In this document: piece after piece, positions 10,206 to 21,729 of the stretch
How the letters are laid out: every line of letters starts with the position of its first letter
Numbering within the stretch: position 1 is the first letter of the stretch
Assembly (NCBI GenBank): GCA_014238225.1
Contig: JABABL010000001.1
Span: forward strand, 72,564-136,563
Reading direction: 5' to 3'
Length of the DNA stretch: 64,000 bases
From: Mycoplasmatales bacterium
GTDB lineage: Bacteria; Bacillota_I; Bacilli_A; Mycoplasmatales; JABAAY01
Translations under genes and position numbers: made by a program
Notes under the pieces: model-generated
Databases searched by the model: none
What the model was told of the DNA's origin: nothing
Seen by the model: only the letters and a program-made list of their open reading frames with translations

Positions 10206-10594
10206 TGGAAAACTCCTATTCAGCAACAGGTAGAAGAAAAAGAGCATCAGCTAGAGTAACAGTTAGACCTGGAAATGGAAAGATTTGAATTAACGGACAT
10301 TCCTTAAGACAATATATTAAAATTGACACTTTAATCCAAGATTTGGAGCAACCGTTAGTTGTAACGGACTTAAAATCAAAGGTTGATGTCGATGCAACCG
10401 TAAAGGGCGGTGGAATTGCCGGACAAACAGGAGCAATCCGACACGGTATTGCAAGAACATTGGATAAATTGTCCAGTGAATACCACACCCCACTAAAAAG
10501 AGCAGGTCTTTTAACAAGAGACTCCAGGATTAAAGAACGCAAAAAATACGGTTTAAAAAAGGCAAGAAAAGCTCCACAATTTTCAAAACGTTAA
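10205..10594 (+). CDS. rpsI: 30S ribosomal protein S9
   Basis: A 129-residue S9. It shows [14 protein letters not shown], then [19 protein letters not shown] and the conserved C-terminal RAPQFSKR-like tail (KAPQFSKR), which reaches the P-site tRNA. A TGA near residue 28 is Trp. Its ATG overlaps the rplM stop by 1 nt, so it is translationally coupled. tRNA-Ile follows 24 bp later with its own -10 box. Confidence 0.97.
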
Positions 10595-10606
10595 TATTTC
10601 TTGCGA

Positions 10607-10612
10607 TATAAT
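10607..10612 (+). promoter_or_regulatory. -10 box of tRNA-Ile
   Basis: TATAAT ends 6 nt before the first base of mature tRNA-Ile. This helps calibrate where transcripts start relative to -10 boxes in this genome. Confidence 0.6.
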
Positions 10613-10618
10613 TCATTC

Positions 10619-10695
<77 letters not shown>

Positions 10696-10757
10696 AAAGC
10701 ACAGTCTAACAAAGGTTTTATAGAAATGTGTATAAATCTGTCGTTTTCTATTTTTGA

Positions 10758-10763
10758 TATAAT
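10758..10763 (+). promoter_or_regulatory. -10 box of the FtsX-type permease gene
   Basis: TATAAT 38 nt before the ATG at 10802. It gives a leader of about 30 nt. An 8-bp inverted repeat (TGTCGTTT at 10739-10746, AAACGACA at 10789-10796) brackets it. Confidence 0.5.
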
Positions 10764-10801
10764 TATAAAGTACAATCTTGTGCCAGTTAAACGACAAAAA
10801 T

Positions 10802-13800
10802 ATGTGAAAATTTTCTAAATATGCCTTTATAAGTTCTAAAAAAAATTGAATATCGGCATTAACGATAGCAATTTTGGCAATTTTGTCTACAGGAATTTTT
10901 TCCGCTGTAAACAGCTCTTCGCAAGCCATATTAAATTCTCAGAATCAAATTAATTCCGATGCTCAATTAAACGAGATGTTTTTAGTAGGTAACCCAAATC
11001 AAAACGATTTAGTTTATTCTACTAGCGGACTTGAAAGTGAGGGATATGTCACACCCACGAATGAAGAATTCTTAAACCCTGATGGCAGCATAGCCGATGC
11101 TTATACAAATAATTATTTTGGTGTCAGGGAAAGAATGAATTGAACAATTGACAATGCAGTCTCTTTATTCAATTACACCTTTCCCAATAATAAATTATTT
11201 TGAGGAGTAAGAGATTCATTTACTGTTTTCAGATTAGGTGAAGACTCAACCAGACAGACTTTTAGTTATATTTTAGATTCGGCATCAACGGGATTTTCTA
11301 ATGACAACAGCTTGAGAAGTGAATTATTAAGAAGCAGTAATCCTGAAGAACAGCCAATTGTTAGTGATTTTCGTAGTTTTGAGAATTTTGCAGGACGTCC
11401 CTTAACTCCAGAAGAACTAGAGCAACAAAACGCTTTGCCAGGAACATTGAACACTTCACCTATTAATTCTACTTACGATGCTATTAAGAATGAAGTGCTT
11501 GCATTGGACCAAGAGGCAATTGCAAACAATCAATTTTCCGCAGCTCAACCGATTCAAAATAACCACACCTACATCAGTAGGGAATTTGCCAGAATTAATA
11601 ATTTAAAAATAGGGGATATTTACGGCTTTGGAGGGTCAGAATTAGTGATTGCTGGGTTTGCAGAATTACCCGACTATGCATTTCCTTTAATTGACATAAC
11701 TAGCCCCATCCCAAATCCTGATTCTCAAAGCATTGTGGTTGTGAATTCAGAAACATATTACGATATAACTAGTGTTGCAGGAGGAGATGGGCAACTACGG
11801 TTTCTGAATTATACTTTTAAATTTGATGAAAGAGGCCCCCCCGAAATTGAAAATTTTACTTTCGATCCAGATATTTTTAACCCAGAAATAACCGATATTT
11901 CTCCCAATAGTACGGTAAATTTTTTATCCTTTTTTCTTTGATCAGTTAATCGTAACACCTATCCCAATGGTATAAGAAGAAACCTTGACTTAGTAATTAA
12001 TGCTGCTCGCGAAAACGCTGGTGATGAGGAAATTAATTCATTCATCAACGGACGATTAACCAATGGTTTGGGATTTTTCACTAATTCTGCCACAACTACA
12101 TTTCCGCTTACAGGGGCTGTATGGACGGCTAATGACCCACGTTGGCTATTTAACGTAAGAACATATTTTGTAAACTTAAGGATAGAAGCGAATCAACTTT
12201 TAAACGGGTTACTATTGTTGGTGATTTTACTTCTATCGTTATTGATGATGTTGATTATAATTTACCAAATAATAACCAAACGCAAAAAATCACTAGGTAT
12301 TTTGAAAGCAAATGGATATAAAAACAGAGAGCTTTTGCTCGAACCTTTTTTTCTCCTCTCCATACCAATAATAATTGGCTCCTTTACAGGTTACATAATT
12401 GGTTTTTTTGTTCAAGGATTTATCAACCTTAGTTTTCAAAGGTTTTTCTCTTTACCTATTCCTATTTTTTATTTTGATGTTGGAACATTTTTAATTGTCA
12501 CATTGGCGATTCCAGCATTTTTAATCATCATCTGTATGATTGTTTCTTTTCTCTTAATAAAACCATCAGCTCTCAAACTATCAAAAAACGCCGGTGAAAC
12601 AGGATTTACCAAGACAAGCGTTGTTCTAGGCAATAATTTATCACATTGGTCGTTTTTGTTAAGATTCTGAATAAATTTCATTTTAAGATCACCTCTTAAA
12701 ATAACCATTATGGCGGCAACAGGATTTGTCGGCGGTTTTATATTCTTGTTTTCTATTGTTAGCATATTTTTGCTCTCTACATTTAGAAGCACTACGTTCG
12801 GGAATATTGATTACAACTTTAACTACATATTTCCAGGAGCCACAAACGTCTCTATTAATCAACAAGATATTAGAGATAACAACTGGTATTCTAATTACGC
12901 GTTTTATGATACTGCTGTAAACCAGGGCACAACAACATCGCACTTAGAAAATTTACTAGTCTATTTTAATTTAAATAATGGAAACTCTGCACTTGCCCCA
13001 ACAAGTCTTCAAGAAGGTATTGCCATGTTTAAAGAAGGCATCGATGAAATAACAGAAAATAGTGGTACTCCTTTCGTTACTCGAAGTCTAGGAGATATAA
13101 CAGGTTCTAACGGAAGCTCATTTTCATTTAATTCTGAAACATCGCAAGGCATCTTAATAGCAGATTTTGAAAGTTCCACTACTAGAAATCAAGGAAGTTT
13201 TTCAGTCACTGCTTTTAGTAGCGATAATCCATCAGAGACAGAAAATCATATGAATATAAAGGTAGACTTCTTAGTAGAGCCAGATACTGATGACGAAGGC
13301 AGAACATTATTCGATGTAAAGAAATACTCATTTCAATTTAGTGAAAGCATCGAAGACCCTTCCTTGACAGGTATTCAAGACAACTCAAATAAAAATACTT
13401 ACAATTTAGAAAGAATTGTTTTTGACTCCTCGTTTGCAGAAAATTCAGTAAATAGTTTTAGTAAACTGATTGGAATGGTAACACTAAGTCAGTTTTTATC
13501 ACGAAATAGTAGTGCACCAGATATAGAGGGATCTCAATTGCAGTCGACAAGATACTTCATTGATCAAAATTCATTAAACACAGATCCTGCCGAAGGAGGA
13601 GTTAATTTCTTTACAGGCGAAGGTGGTAATAGAAGATTCAATCTAGATGTATGAGAACCATTTATTAGGAACAGTATTAATTTAGGAAATTTGCCTGGAT
13701 TACTAGAAACCATTGGTTTTGGTATTGACATTCAAACTATCCAAGATGTTTTTATCACACTTGGTGGGGAAATAGGGACACAACTAGCAGGCACTGGTTT

Positions 13801-14962
13801 GAATCAACAATATAGATTAAACTATGGTTTTCTTCCCTATAACAGCGATACAGACTATTTATACGACAGTTTTCAACTAGGTGTAGATAGTGGTATAGAG
13901 GGTGAGGAACCTGGTACCTTAAGGATAAACGGCATCACAGAAGGTGCTCAAGATTTCTTTAATTTGCGAAGCACAACCGGAGAAAATTACTTTAGAACTG
14001 TCAGTGCCCTTTCTCAGGAAGACAGTTCTGATAGCGTCCCTGTAGTTGAAAGATTTACTACGACTAGTGGTTTCTTAGGGTATAGAGTTCCCGCAGTTAT
14101 TAACCAATTTGCTCAAACTGCCACAAGACTTAGAATTAACGATACATTTTCAATACCAGCGACGGGGCGTTTTGCTCAAAATTTGGCAGATTCTGCGCAA
14201 GGTTATCCAGGTCTTTTTCCCGCTGGCTACAGTCAAGAAAAAGGTAATTTGAATAATGAAATCGAGTTTTATGTTGCAGGGATTGCAGAAGGAAATGAAG
14301 GGAATAATGCTTATATTCCACAGTTTTTCAGTGGTGTTTACAATGGCGTTCCTTCAAATCGTGCAGAACAAAGAATATACAATGCCTTCTACAGCAAAAG
14401 CGAAACATTTGACTATCCACACACGCAATTCGGTATTACAACCAATTCTCCACCCAATAATCTAGACACTTTTGGGGCAGACACACAAGTTCTAACACCC
14501 ATTACTTATGATATTGCTTCTTATGGCCAAGGATTAGTAAGCGTTATTGAACTTCAAGCAATCACCACCAATATTATTGTTATTTTCAGTTTGTTAATCA
14601 TTTTGTTTTGTTTTTATACAATGAGCTCGCTCACAATCAAAGAAAATAAAGAGTTGATATTAATGTTTAAGGTTTTGGGATATCGAAACTGAAGAATTCT
14701 CTTTACATTTATTGGCGCATTTATTCCTACTGTTGTTTTTACAACCCTCCTCTCCGTTCCTTTTGTATTTTTAATTACTAATTTTCTCTCTTCTTTTTTC
14801 GTAATCCAATTTAATGCACCCCTTCCACTCCCAATATTTGCTTGACAAGTTATTGTTGCGATTATTGCCGTAATAGTTGTATTGTTATTTTCCTTCTTGT
14901 TTATTTCGTGAGGGTTGCGCCGGAAGAAGATTTCCACTGCCCTCAAAAATATGGATGAGTAA
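10802..14962 (+). CDS. Very large FtsX/MacB-type ABC transporter permease
   Basis: A 1386-residue membrane protein that reads through several TGA (Trp) codons. Layout: one membrane segment near residues 15-35, a large extracellular domain (about 40-460), three or four helices (about 465-585), another helix (about 632-660), a second large extracellular domain (about 665-1250) and three final helices (about 1253-1370). This is the doubled FtsX pattern of lipid, lipoprotein or peptide exporters. The cytoplasmic loop RKKSLGILKANGYKNREL and the later ELILMFKVLGYRNWRI are typical FtsX coupling segments. No ATP-binding subunit is adjacent, so its ATPase must be encoded elsewhere. Cargo is unknown. 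Confidence 0.82.
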
Positions 14963-15011
14963 AGTAAAAAAAATAATTTTTAGGTAAGGATATTTCTAAA
15001 TTTTGTACAAT

Positions 15012-15017
15012 TATAAT
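15012..15017 (+). promoter_or_regulatory. -10 box and ribosome site of the DUF296 gene
   Basis: TATAAT at 15012-15017 is followed by a GAGGG ribosome-binding site at 15033-15037, about 3-7 nt before the ATG at 15041. This transcript has a true leader, unlike many others here. Confidence 0.5.
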
Positions 15018-15040
15018 AAAGCAAAAAAGAATGAGGGAAA

Positions 15041-15499
15041 ATGAAATACAAAAAATATAATGAATACAACTATGCTGTGACTATGGGAGTTGGTGAAGAT
15101 ATAATTGAAAACTTGAAGAAATTTTTGGAACAGGAAAATCTAGGCTTTGTTAGTTTTTACGGAGTTGGTGCTTTTTCAAAAGCTACACTTGCAGGATTTT
15201 CTATAGCAGAAAAGAAATTTCACATACACGAAGTACCTGAACACAGAACACACGTTTATGAAACACTTCACTTTACAGGTAATTTAACATGAATGAGAAA
15301 CGAAAAAGAAGAGTTAAAACCCCACTTTCATGCGCACACAAGTGTTTCTTGTGATGATGGAACGGTGCAAGGAGGACACGTGATGAAGGCGACATGCGGA
15401 GTCACCATGGAACTTGTCATGACAGTTTTGTCGAAAGACAAAAAGGAAATAAGACACCGTAGCGAAGAGTTACAAGTTGACCTTTGAACACTTGAGTAA
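15041..15499 (+). CDS. PPC/DUF296 domain protein
   Basis: A 152-residue single-domain protein of the PPC (DUF296) family, named for plant and prokaryote conserved AT-hook-associated domains. Family marks are FYGVGAFSKATLAGF, the metal-ligand cluster PHFHAHTSV with three His, DGTVQGGHV and VTMELVMTVL. Bacterial stand-alone members form trimers and may bind metal. No DNA-binding AT-hook is present here. Two TGA codons are Trp. A good GAGGG site precedes the ATG. Its role in Mollicutes is not established. Confidence 0.85.
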
Positions 15500-15554
15500 A
15501 AAAAATTGTCAATAACCTTTTACAAGAATAATTAATATATAATAAATATACATT

Positions 15555-16487
15555 ATGAATTTATTTAAAAAAATGAACAACTTTTCTAAGAAGATTTTAT
15601 TATTATCAGTTCTTGGAATTTTTATCTTACAGATAGTTGCGATTATTGTCATAGGGGTAATACTGGCAGTTCATGGAGCACTTGATTCCCCTGCTATTCC
15701 CGTAACATCAGACAATGTTCTTGGTCTCCAGTTAATTGCTGACTTAACGTATGCATTACAAGGGTTGCTTATCACTCTCCTTGTTGTTCCTGCATTCATC
15801 CCTATAATGTTTGCATCTTACAATAGACGTAAGTTAAAATACGGAAGAGCAAGAAGATTCTTCTTGAGAACTGCGTGAACTCTTCAAATACTGTTCAGTC
15901 TAGCTGTTATTTCTCTATACATCTTATATATTTTTATTCAGATCGATTATTCAGTGATTGTAAACGAGAATGGTCAATGAGTAATAAACGCTGCACTAGC
16001 TAATCCTTCTGCGGCTTTAACAACTATTAGAGAAAACTTTGGAAATATTTTTGGTTTAACTGCTAACGATGCTATACTTTATGATTTTAGTTTCTTTTAT
16101 GGCTTTGTCGGCGCATATGCCTTATCCGGATTCATTGGTTTTTGAGTGTTAGTTTCTTTGTTGCACCAATGAAAAAAAGTTCAAAGCGTCAAACTACATG
16201 GCATTACCAACAATATTCAAACTAATAAAACTCTTAAATCCGCTTTAACAGGAATCAGTGAAAAAAAACTAACTGTTACAAAATCTCCTACTCTTGACAA
16301 CGAAATTAAAAAAAGTCCAACGGTTAATAAGGAAAAAATTCCGAACGAGATACCAACTACAATGACTAAAAAGAACATTACTACCACTCCTTCCGTAAAC
16401 AAAGGACCTTCTGCTCCAGCAAAAACCAAACCTTCAACACCTAAAAAGAAGAAAAAAACTAAAAAAATAAATTTAAAAAATCTTTAA
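15555..16487 (+). CDS. Four-helix membrane protein with long basic tail
   Basis: A 310-residue protein I do not recognise. Four hydrophobic segments lie near residues 15-40, 60-85, 112-132 and 180-205. A low-complexity cytoplasmic tail rich in Lys, Thr, Pro and Ser follows (about 215-310) and ends in runs of Lys. The tail contains near-repeats such as KSPT and PSAPAK. Six or so TGA codons are Trp. A TATAAT at 15538-15543 lies 11 nt before the ATG. It ends 71 bp from the convergent lipoprotein gene. The tail could bind nucleic acid or acidic partners, but this is conjecture. Confidence 0.75.
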
Positions 16488-16558
16488 AACTCTCTACAAT
16501 AAAACACAAAACCTGCTAGATAAACTAATTTTCTACACCAACAACAAAACAATTATTT

Positions 16559-17848
16559 TTAAGTGTTTTGTATTCAATTACCACCGGTAGCGGATACACT
16601 TTGAATTACAGGGATGCTGTCAAAAACAATGGAAAATACAATACTTGTTCTATTTGTATAAGTGATGTTGTTACCGTTTTCTGTAACAGTAATTGACACA
16701 CTAGGAGTTGCTGGGTTTCCAAAAAGAGTTATTGTTGTACCGTTATCGTTATATTGAGCGGCGTTTCCTTGAAATACATCGTTTTGTCACGGAATGATAG
16801 TTAAAGTGTTGACGGTTATACTTTGACTTGAAATGCCAGCACTAACAAGCAGAGCATCTCAAAAATGTCTTTGTGAAACATCTGTTGGAGGTCCATTTGT
16901 TATCTGTCTTATCCCATACAATGTACCAACGGATTGTGAAGCTAAAACATCACGATCGTAATTAAATATTAAAGCACTTTCGGTGTTTAAGGAACCATTC
17001 GTATTTATTGTTATATCTTCCATAACGAGAGCATTGTTATTTTGATTAGCATAAATTTCTGGAACAGCTTCTGTTCCTCCAGAGTCATTGAAAAAACTAG
17101 TAATTATCCCGTTAGAAGGATTTGATTCTGCCGTGCCCAATCTTACAGAAATTGTCCCATCAGTTTGTAGTTCAACGGAAATCGCATTTATCGCGCCAAG
17201 GAAAGGGTTAATGCGAGCAACCATGCCTTCATTGGTGTGTTTTTCAAATGCTTCCAATAAACTCAAGGCATTCGACGATATTGTGTTTCTTTCAGGGCTT
17301 GTATAACCTATACTTAATTCAGAAAATGCGCTGTTGACTAAATTTTGTCCAAAGTCAATGCCTTCAATTGAAAGAACATTTAGTTCTCCGTCCACGTCTG
17401 CGACACTTATTGACATATCTCCCAACACAACATGATTAATTTCATTATTTACAATGTCGTTTCTTGCCGTACCAACAAGATTATGAATAATTACTAAAAA
17501 AGTATCATCAACATTTGTTACAATGCTGCTTCTTGTTATTCTTGTGAAATTAAGCGATTCTATAATTACATTTGTACCATGATTTTGAGATGTCAAAACC
17601 ACTTGTGCTCCCGATAATACAGACTCCGCAAGGACAAATTGATCTGTGGCGACACCACTAGGTACAGTTCCGTTGTAACCATCTAACAAATTAACACCGT
17701 TAATTATTGTAGAAAAAGGGTCGCGAGGAGACGGCGCAGGAATAGGGTTGTCCTGGCAAGCTTGTGCCGTAACTGAAATTGTTGCAGAAGCAATTAGAGC
17801 AGACCCTCCTAATAATTGAAACATGATTTTTTCTCTATTTTTTTTCAT
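16559..17848 (-). CDS. Lipoprotein with one copy of the repeat-lipoprotein motif
   Basis: A 429-residue lipoprotein with a basic N-terminus, a hydrophobic core and the lipobox VTAQAC. The body is rich in Ser, Thr, Asn and Val and looks like beta structure. The segment DVSQRHFWDALLVSAG, followed by SITVNTLTI, matches the SSQAVLWDALL motif of the 1019-residue lipoprotein at 3040-6099, so the two are related. Two or more TGA codons (16861-16859 and later) extend the frame about 100 residues past a standard-code stop. An AGAGG ribosome site lies about 12 nt upstream of the ATG. Function unknown; surface-exposed. Confidence 0.85.
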
Positions 17849-17964
17849 TATTCTTCACTACCTCTTATATTTTTATTAAATTATTTTACTACACAACAGA
17901 GAATTTTATATTAATGTTCTAAACAGTTGTTTGAAATGTGATTGGAATAACAAAGTCCACATTA

Positions 17965-20664
17965 TTAAAACATGTTATAAAACAATAAAAACGCTCTAGA
18001 TGCTGTGCTTGCAATATTTAAAATTCAATTAATATACTCATAATTCATGTGTACTCCAAAATTTTGAAGAAGTTCGGGAGTCTTATCAATTAAATATAAA
18101 ACACCTCCAAGGGCATCATTTTGTGAAAATTTTTCCATTGTCGTATTAATACTTCTAAATCCCTCTGCTGCCTTTTCGCCTGAAAACGATACACCACTAA
18201 AATCAATATCGTTATCAATAAAGTTTTCCAAATTAAAGAGACTATTCATCGATATATAAACCTTGAAAAGACCAAAATCAACAACTGCATCAGGAATTAA
18301 ATTATAAAAATCAAATATTCCCAAAGCATCTAGTAATGCAGAAACCATAGTATTATTGCTAATACCAAGAGAATTAGTAATGTTTAAAAAATAATCACCT
18401 ACATCAGATAACACGTCAAATGGGTTATTCATAGCATTATCTAAATCTAATGCAAGAACATAATCCATTAATTTCTGAACGGAAAATAAATCTATTTGAT
18501 TGTAATCCAACATATTATCAGTTAATCCTATTCTATTAAAAAATCTTTTTGTGGATCAGTGAACAAATTGAGTGTCTAAAATAGCATTAATTGTTTTATC
18601 TATGTCTAATAATTCAAATTGATTTAATATTCAGCTAGAATTGAAATTAGATAAATCTAAAGCTTCCGTGATTGATTCGAACAAAGCATCTCTGTTGATG
18701 TTTCCTTCAAATAAATTAACAACATTCTCTAAAATTCGGTTTGCTGCATCTTGCATGTCGTTAAAACCAACACCTATAGAGGAAGCATTTTTATCGATTA
18801 AAAGAACGTCATCAATAATTTTGCCTAATGAACCAGGATTCATTTGATTTCACTTCACGCCTCTATTTTCTAAACCTGTCATCAATTTATTTAAGCTGAA
18901 TGATATTCCGGTGTCTTTCAACTCATGAGCTATCAATCACTCAATGTGAAATGCATTATTTACTTGTTCTCATCACCCTGACTGCAGGTTATATAAATCA
19001 AAAGAGTCTCACAAGGAGGTCATAAGTACAGTGTAATTAACGCCTATACTATTTAATATTTGAAGGAAAGGAAGAATATTGTCTCGCCCTAGATCTATTA
19101 AAGTATCTAAATCAAAAAGATCCCCGATGTTTATTCCATCTAAACTAGCTATTATTCTGAAAGCAGCGTTTCAATCAAATTGATCTCAATCAAACACTGT
19201 GCCGCTTAAACCGTCTATTAATTTATCAACTTCGAAACGAAAATCTAAACCATTGGATGATAAAAAAGCATTAACGGTCTTTTCAATTCCCAAATCTTTA
19301 ATGAAGCCTAAAATCATATCCGAGGTAAGGATTTCATTTACATTAAAGTCCTTAAGTATATCGTACCCTCCCATTAAAGACATTATTTTGTCCAAAGACA
19401 TATCTCCAAATGCACCAGTTAAGTCAAAATCCAATAAATTAGCAATTTGATCTCCTATTCCAAGTAAATTCATAATTTCTTTGAAACTTGTCTTGGACAT
19501 ATCAAAAAGAGATATCAATTTAGGAAAATCAATATTTGAAACAGCTTTCTTAAATTGATCTTCTTTTCCATTCATGGAATGCATTCATTTTGAAAAGCTT
19601 GGTCATTTTATAGTTGGAATAGCATTAAAAAGAGAAGAAGCATCAACCGTTACACCTCATCCATTTCTGCGATCCGAAGCATTGTTGATTTTTATTATAA
19701 AAGAAAGTGGCAGTTCATAATTTTCTGCACCATCCATGTCAAAAGTTCCTCTAGCAACTGTTTTAAGATTAAACATTACCTTTCCAGAGCTATCTTTTTG
19801 GACTACGATATTTTCATTAGAAGGAATTTCTAATTCAACATCTGATAAAAACAAGTCCATGAAAGGCTGCATTACTTTGTAGGCATCTAAAAATTTATCA
19901 GGCGCACCGTAAAAATTCACCGCGTTATTCAAAATTAATGAAGGATTTTCGGGAGCAAAAGATTCATTCTTCTTGTTTATGTCGTTCGCAACTTCTTCCA
20001 ATGTATTCATTGATTCATCAATTATTCCAGTTATGCCGCTAATTGTATTAAAATTACTTGTTTGTTTATTGGGTGTTAAACCCACAAAAGATCATTGTTT
20101 TTTTCCCTGTGAATCAGTTGAAAATTTTAACTTGGGAGTAACAGAGAACTCAGAAAGATTATCATTACTAAAATCAACAGTGTATACTTTGCCCGTGTAA
20201 CTTTCCATTTTTACAACAAATCTTTGAAAGTTAGCGTAAGTTATAGGGTTTAACGTTACCACAAAAGCGCCATCTTCGTTTCCTACAGGTTGTATGTTGT
20301 GTCTACCCACTGTCAATAACATGTTCATGTCCTCGACATGAACAGTCCCCATTCCTATTATTTTTTCTTTTTCTAAAAACTCGTTGAATATAGAATTTCA
20401 CATTTCTTGAGCAGCGTTATATAGAGAATCAGGATTCATTAAATTACTATTGTCTTGTGCCAACAACATACCTGAATGCGATTGAGAAATATCCATAGAC
20501 ATTTTTGTTATGTCTTTTTGAGTATCGTTGAACGTTTCTTCCGAAACAAGGAAATAATTATTAGACGACATTGATGCTGTTAAAACACCAAACACCAAAC
20601 CAGTTGATACAGCCCCAGTAGATAATGCTATCGATATTGATCTTATTCTTTTTTTTCTATTCAT
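17965..20664 (-). CDS. Exported or membrane-anchored 899-residue protein, unknown function
   Basis: A single frame reading through many TGA (Trp) codons. The N-terminus is basic, then hydrophobic (about 10-31), with no Cys lipobox, so it is a type I signal or membrane anchor. The rest is mixed alpha/beta and rich in Asp, Asn, Phe, Leu and Ile; repeated short FDFxxxLDL-like leucine/aspartate patterns occur between residues 350 and 880. I recognise no domain. It is preceded by a -10 box inside a perfect 7-bp inverted repeat (20681-20707), which may be an operator. It is divergent from pta. Confidence 0.72.
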
Positions 20665-20680
20665 ATTTGATCACTAATAA

Positions 20681-20707
20681 TGTGAACATTTATTATATTA
20701 GTTCACA
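20681..20707. promoter_or_regulatory. Perfect inverted repeat over a promoter (possible operator)
   Basis: TGTGAAC, 13 nt, then GTTCACA. The spacer holds a minus-strand TATAAT (20697-20692) for the gene starting at 20664. One arm lies upstream of the -10 box and the other covers the expected transcription start, the geometry of a repressor site. It does not resemble the CIRCE element. Confidence 0.5.
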
Positions 20708-20787
20708 CCTATAAATTATAACACATATATTTTCATTGATGCGGTTGGAAATGTGCAGTAAGTTTGCAAATATCAGAGCCTATATGT

Positions 20788-20793
20788 TATAAC
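20788..20793 (+). promoter_or_regulatory. -10 box of the pta-ackA operon (leaderless)
   Basis: TATAAC, then exactly 6 nt, then the pta ATG. No ribosome-binding site is present. Confidence 0.55.
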
Positions 20794-20799
20794 TAAACC

Positions 20800-21729
20800 A
20801 TGCTTAAAAAAATCATAAAAAACATTAAAAATAAAAATATTAAAATTGTATTTCCCGAGGGCAACGAAGCAAAAATATTAGAAGCTGCATCATACTTAAA
20901 AACAAATAATTTGGCTGAGCCCATCCTGATAAAGAGTAATTCAATAGAAAGTCACAAAAAATTTAAAGAAATGGTCGATCAATTTTATGAATTACGCAAA
21001 CACAAAGGAATAACAAAACAAGAAACCGTAGAAACATTGAAAAAAAGCAATTATTTTGCAACAATGCTCATTAAAAATGGATTAGCTGAAGGATATGTTG
21101 GAGGAATTACATACAGCACCGCAGATACTTTAAGACCAGCATTACAAATTTTTAAATCGAAAAAAAAGACCAAGGTTTCTTCATATATGATTATGTCTAA
21201 GAATGAAAAAGTCTGCTTTTTTAGCGACATTGCCATTAATATTAATCCGTCGACTGATGAACTTGTGAATATTGCAATACAAACACACGATTCCGTTTTA
21301 GACACATGAAATATAAAACCCAAAATAGCTATGTTGAGTTTTTCTACCAACGGAAGCGGTGGGAGTAGTGAGTTTGTCGCTAAAGTAAGAAAAGCTACAG
21401 AAATAATACAATATGAGCGTCCGGAAATTATTATTGAAGGAGAAATGCAGTTTGATGCTGCCTTTGTAAAAGAAATAGGGATTAAAAAAATGCCTTCCTC
21501 TAAAATTGCTGGGCAAGCAAATACCTTTATTTTTCCAAATTTGGATTCAGGAAATATTGGTTACAAAATGGTTCAGTATTTAGGAAATTGAAAGGCTACA
21601 GGACCAATTATTCAGGGCCTTGAGCGCCCCGTAAACGACTTGAGCAGGGGAGCAACTGTTGAAGATATAATTGAGGTATCCTTGATAACCGCACAACAAT
21701 GTTTAGACAGGAGAAACAATGAGCAATAA
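20800..21729 (+). CDS. pta: Phosphate acetyltransferase
   Basis: A 309-residue Pta of the short form. It converts acetyl-CoA and phosphate to acetyl-phosphate and CoA. It shows [54 protein letters not shown], and the C-terminal [18 protein letters not shown]. Two TGA codons are Trp. The stop overlaps the ackA start by 11 nt, so the two enzymes that make ATP from acetyl-CoA are coupled. This step is a main ATP source in sugar-fermenting mollicutes. Confidence 0.96.

Noticed and set aside
20398..20664. Apparent short gene ending at a TGA, and many others like it
   Set aside because: Frames continue after TGA in the same phase with matching protein families elsewhere, and a tRNA-Trp(TCA) is present. 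These are not truncations or pseudogenes.
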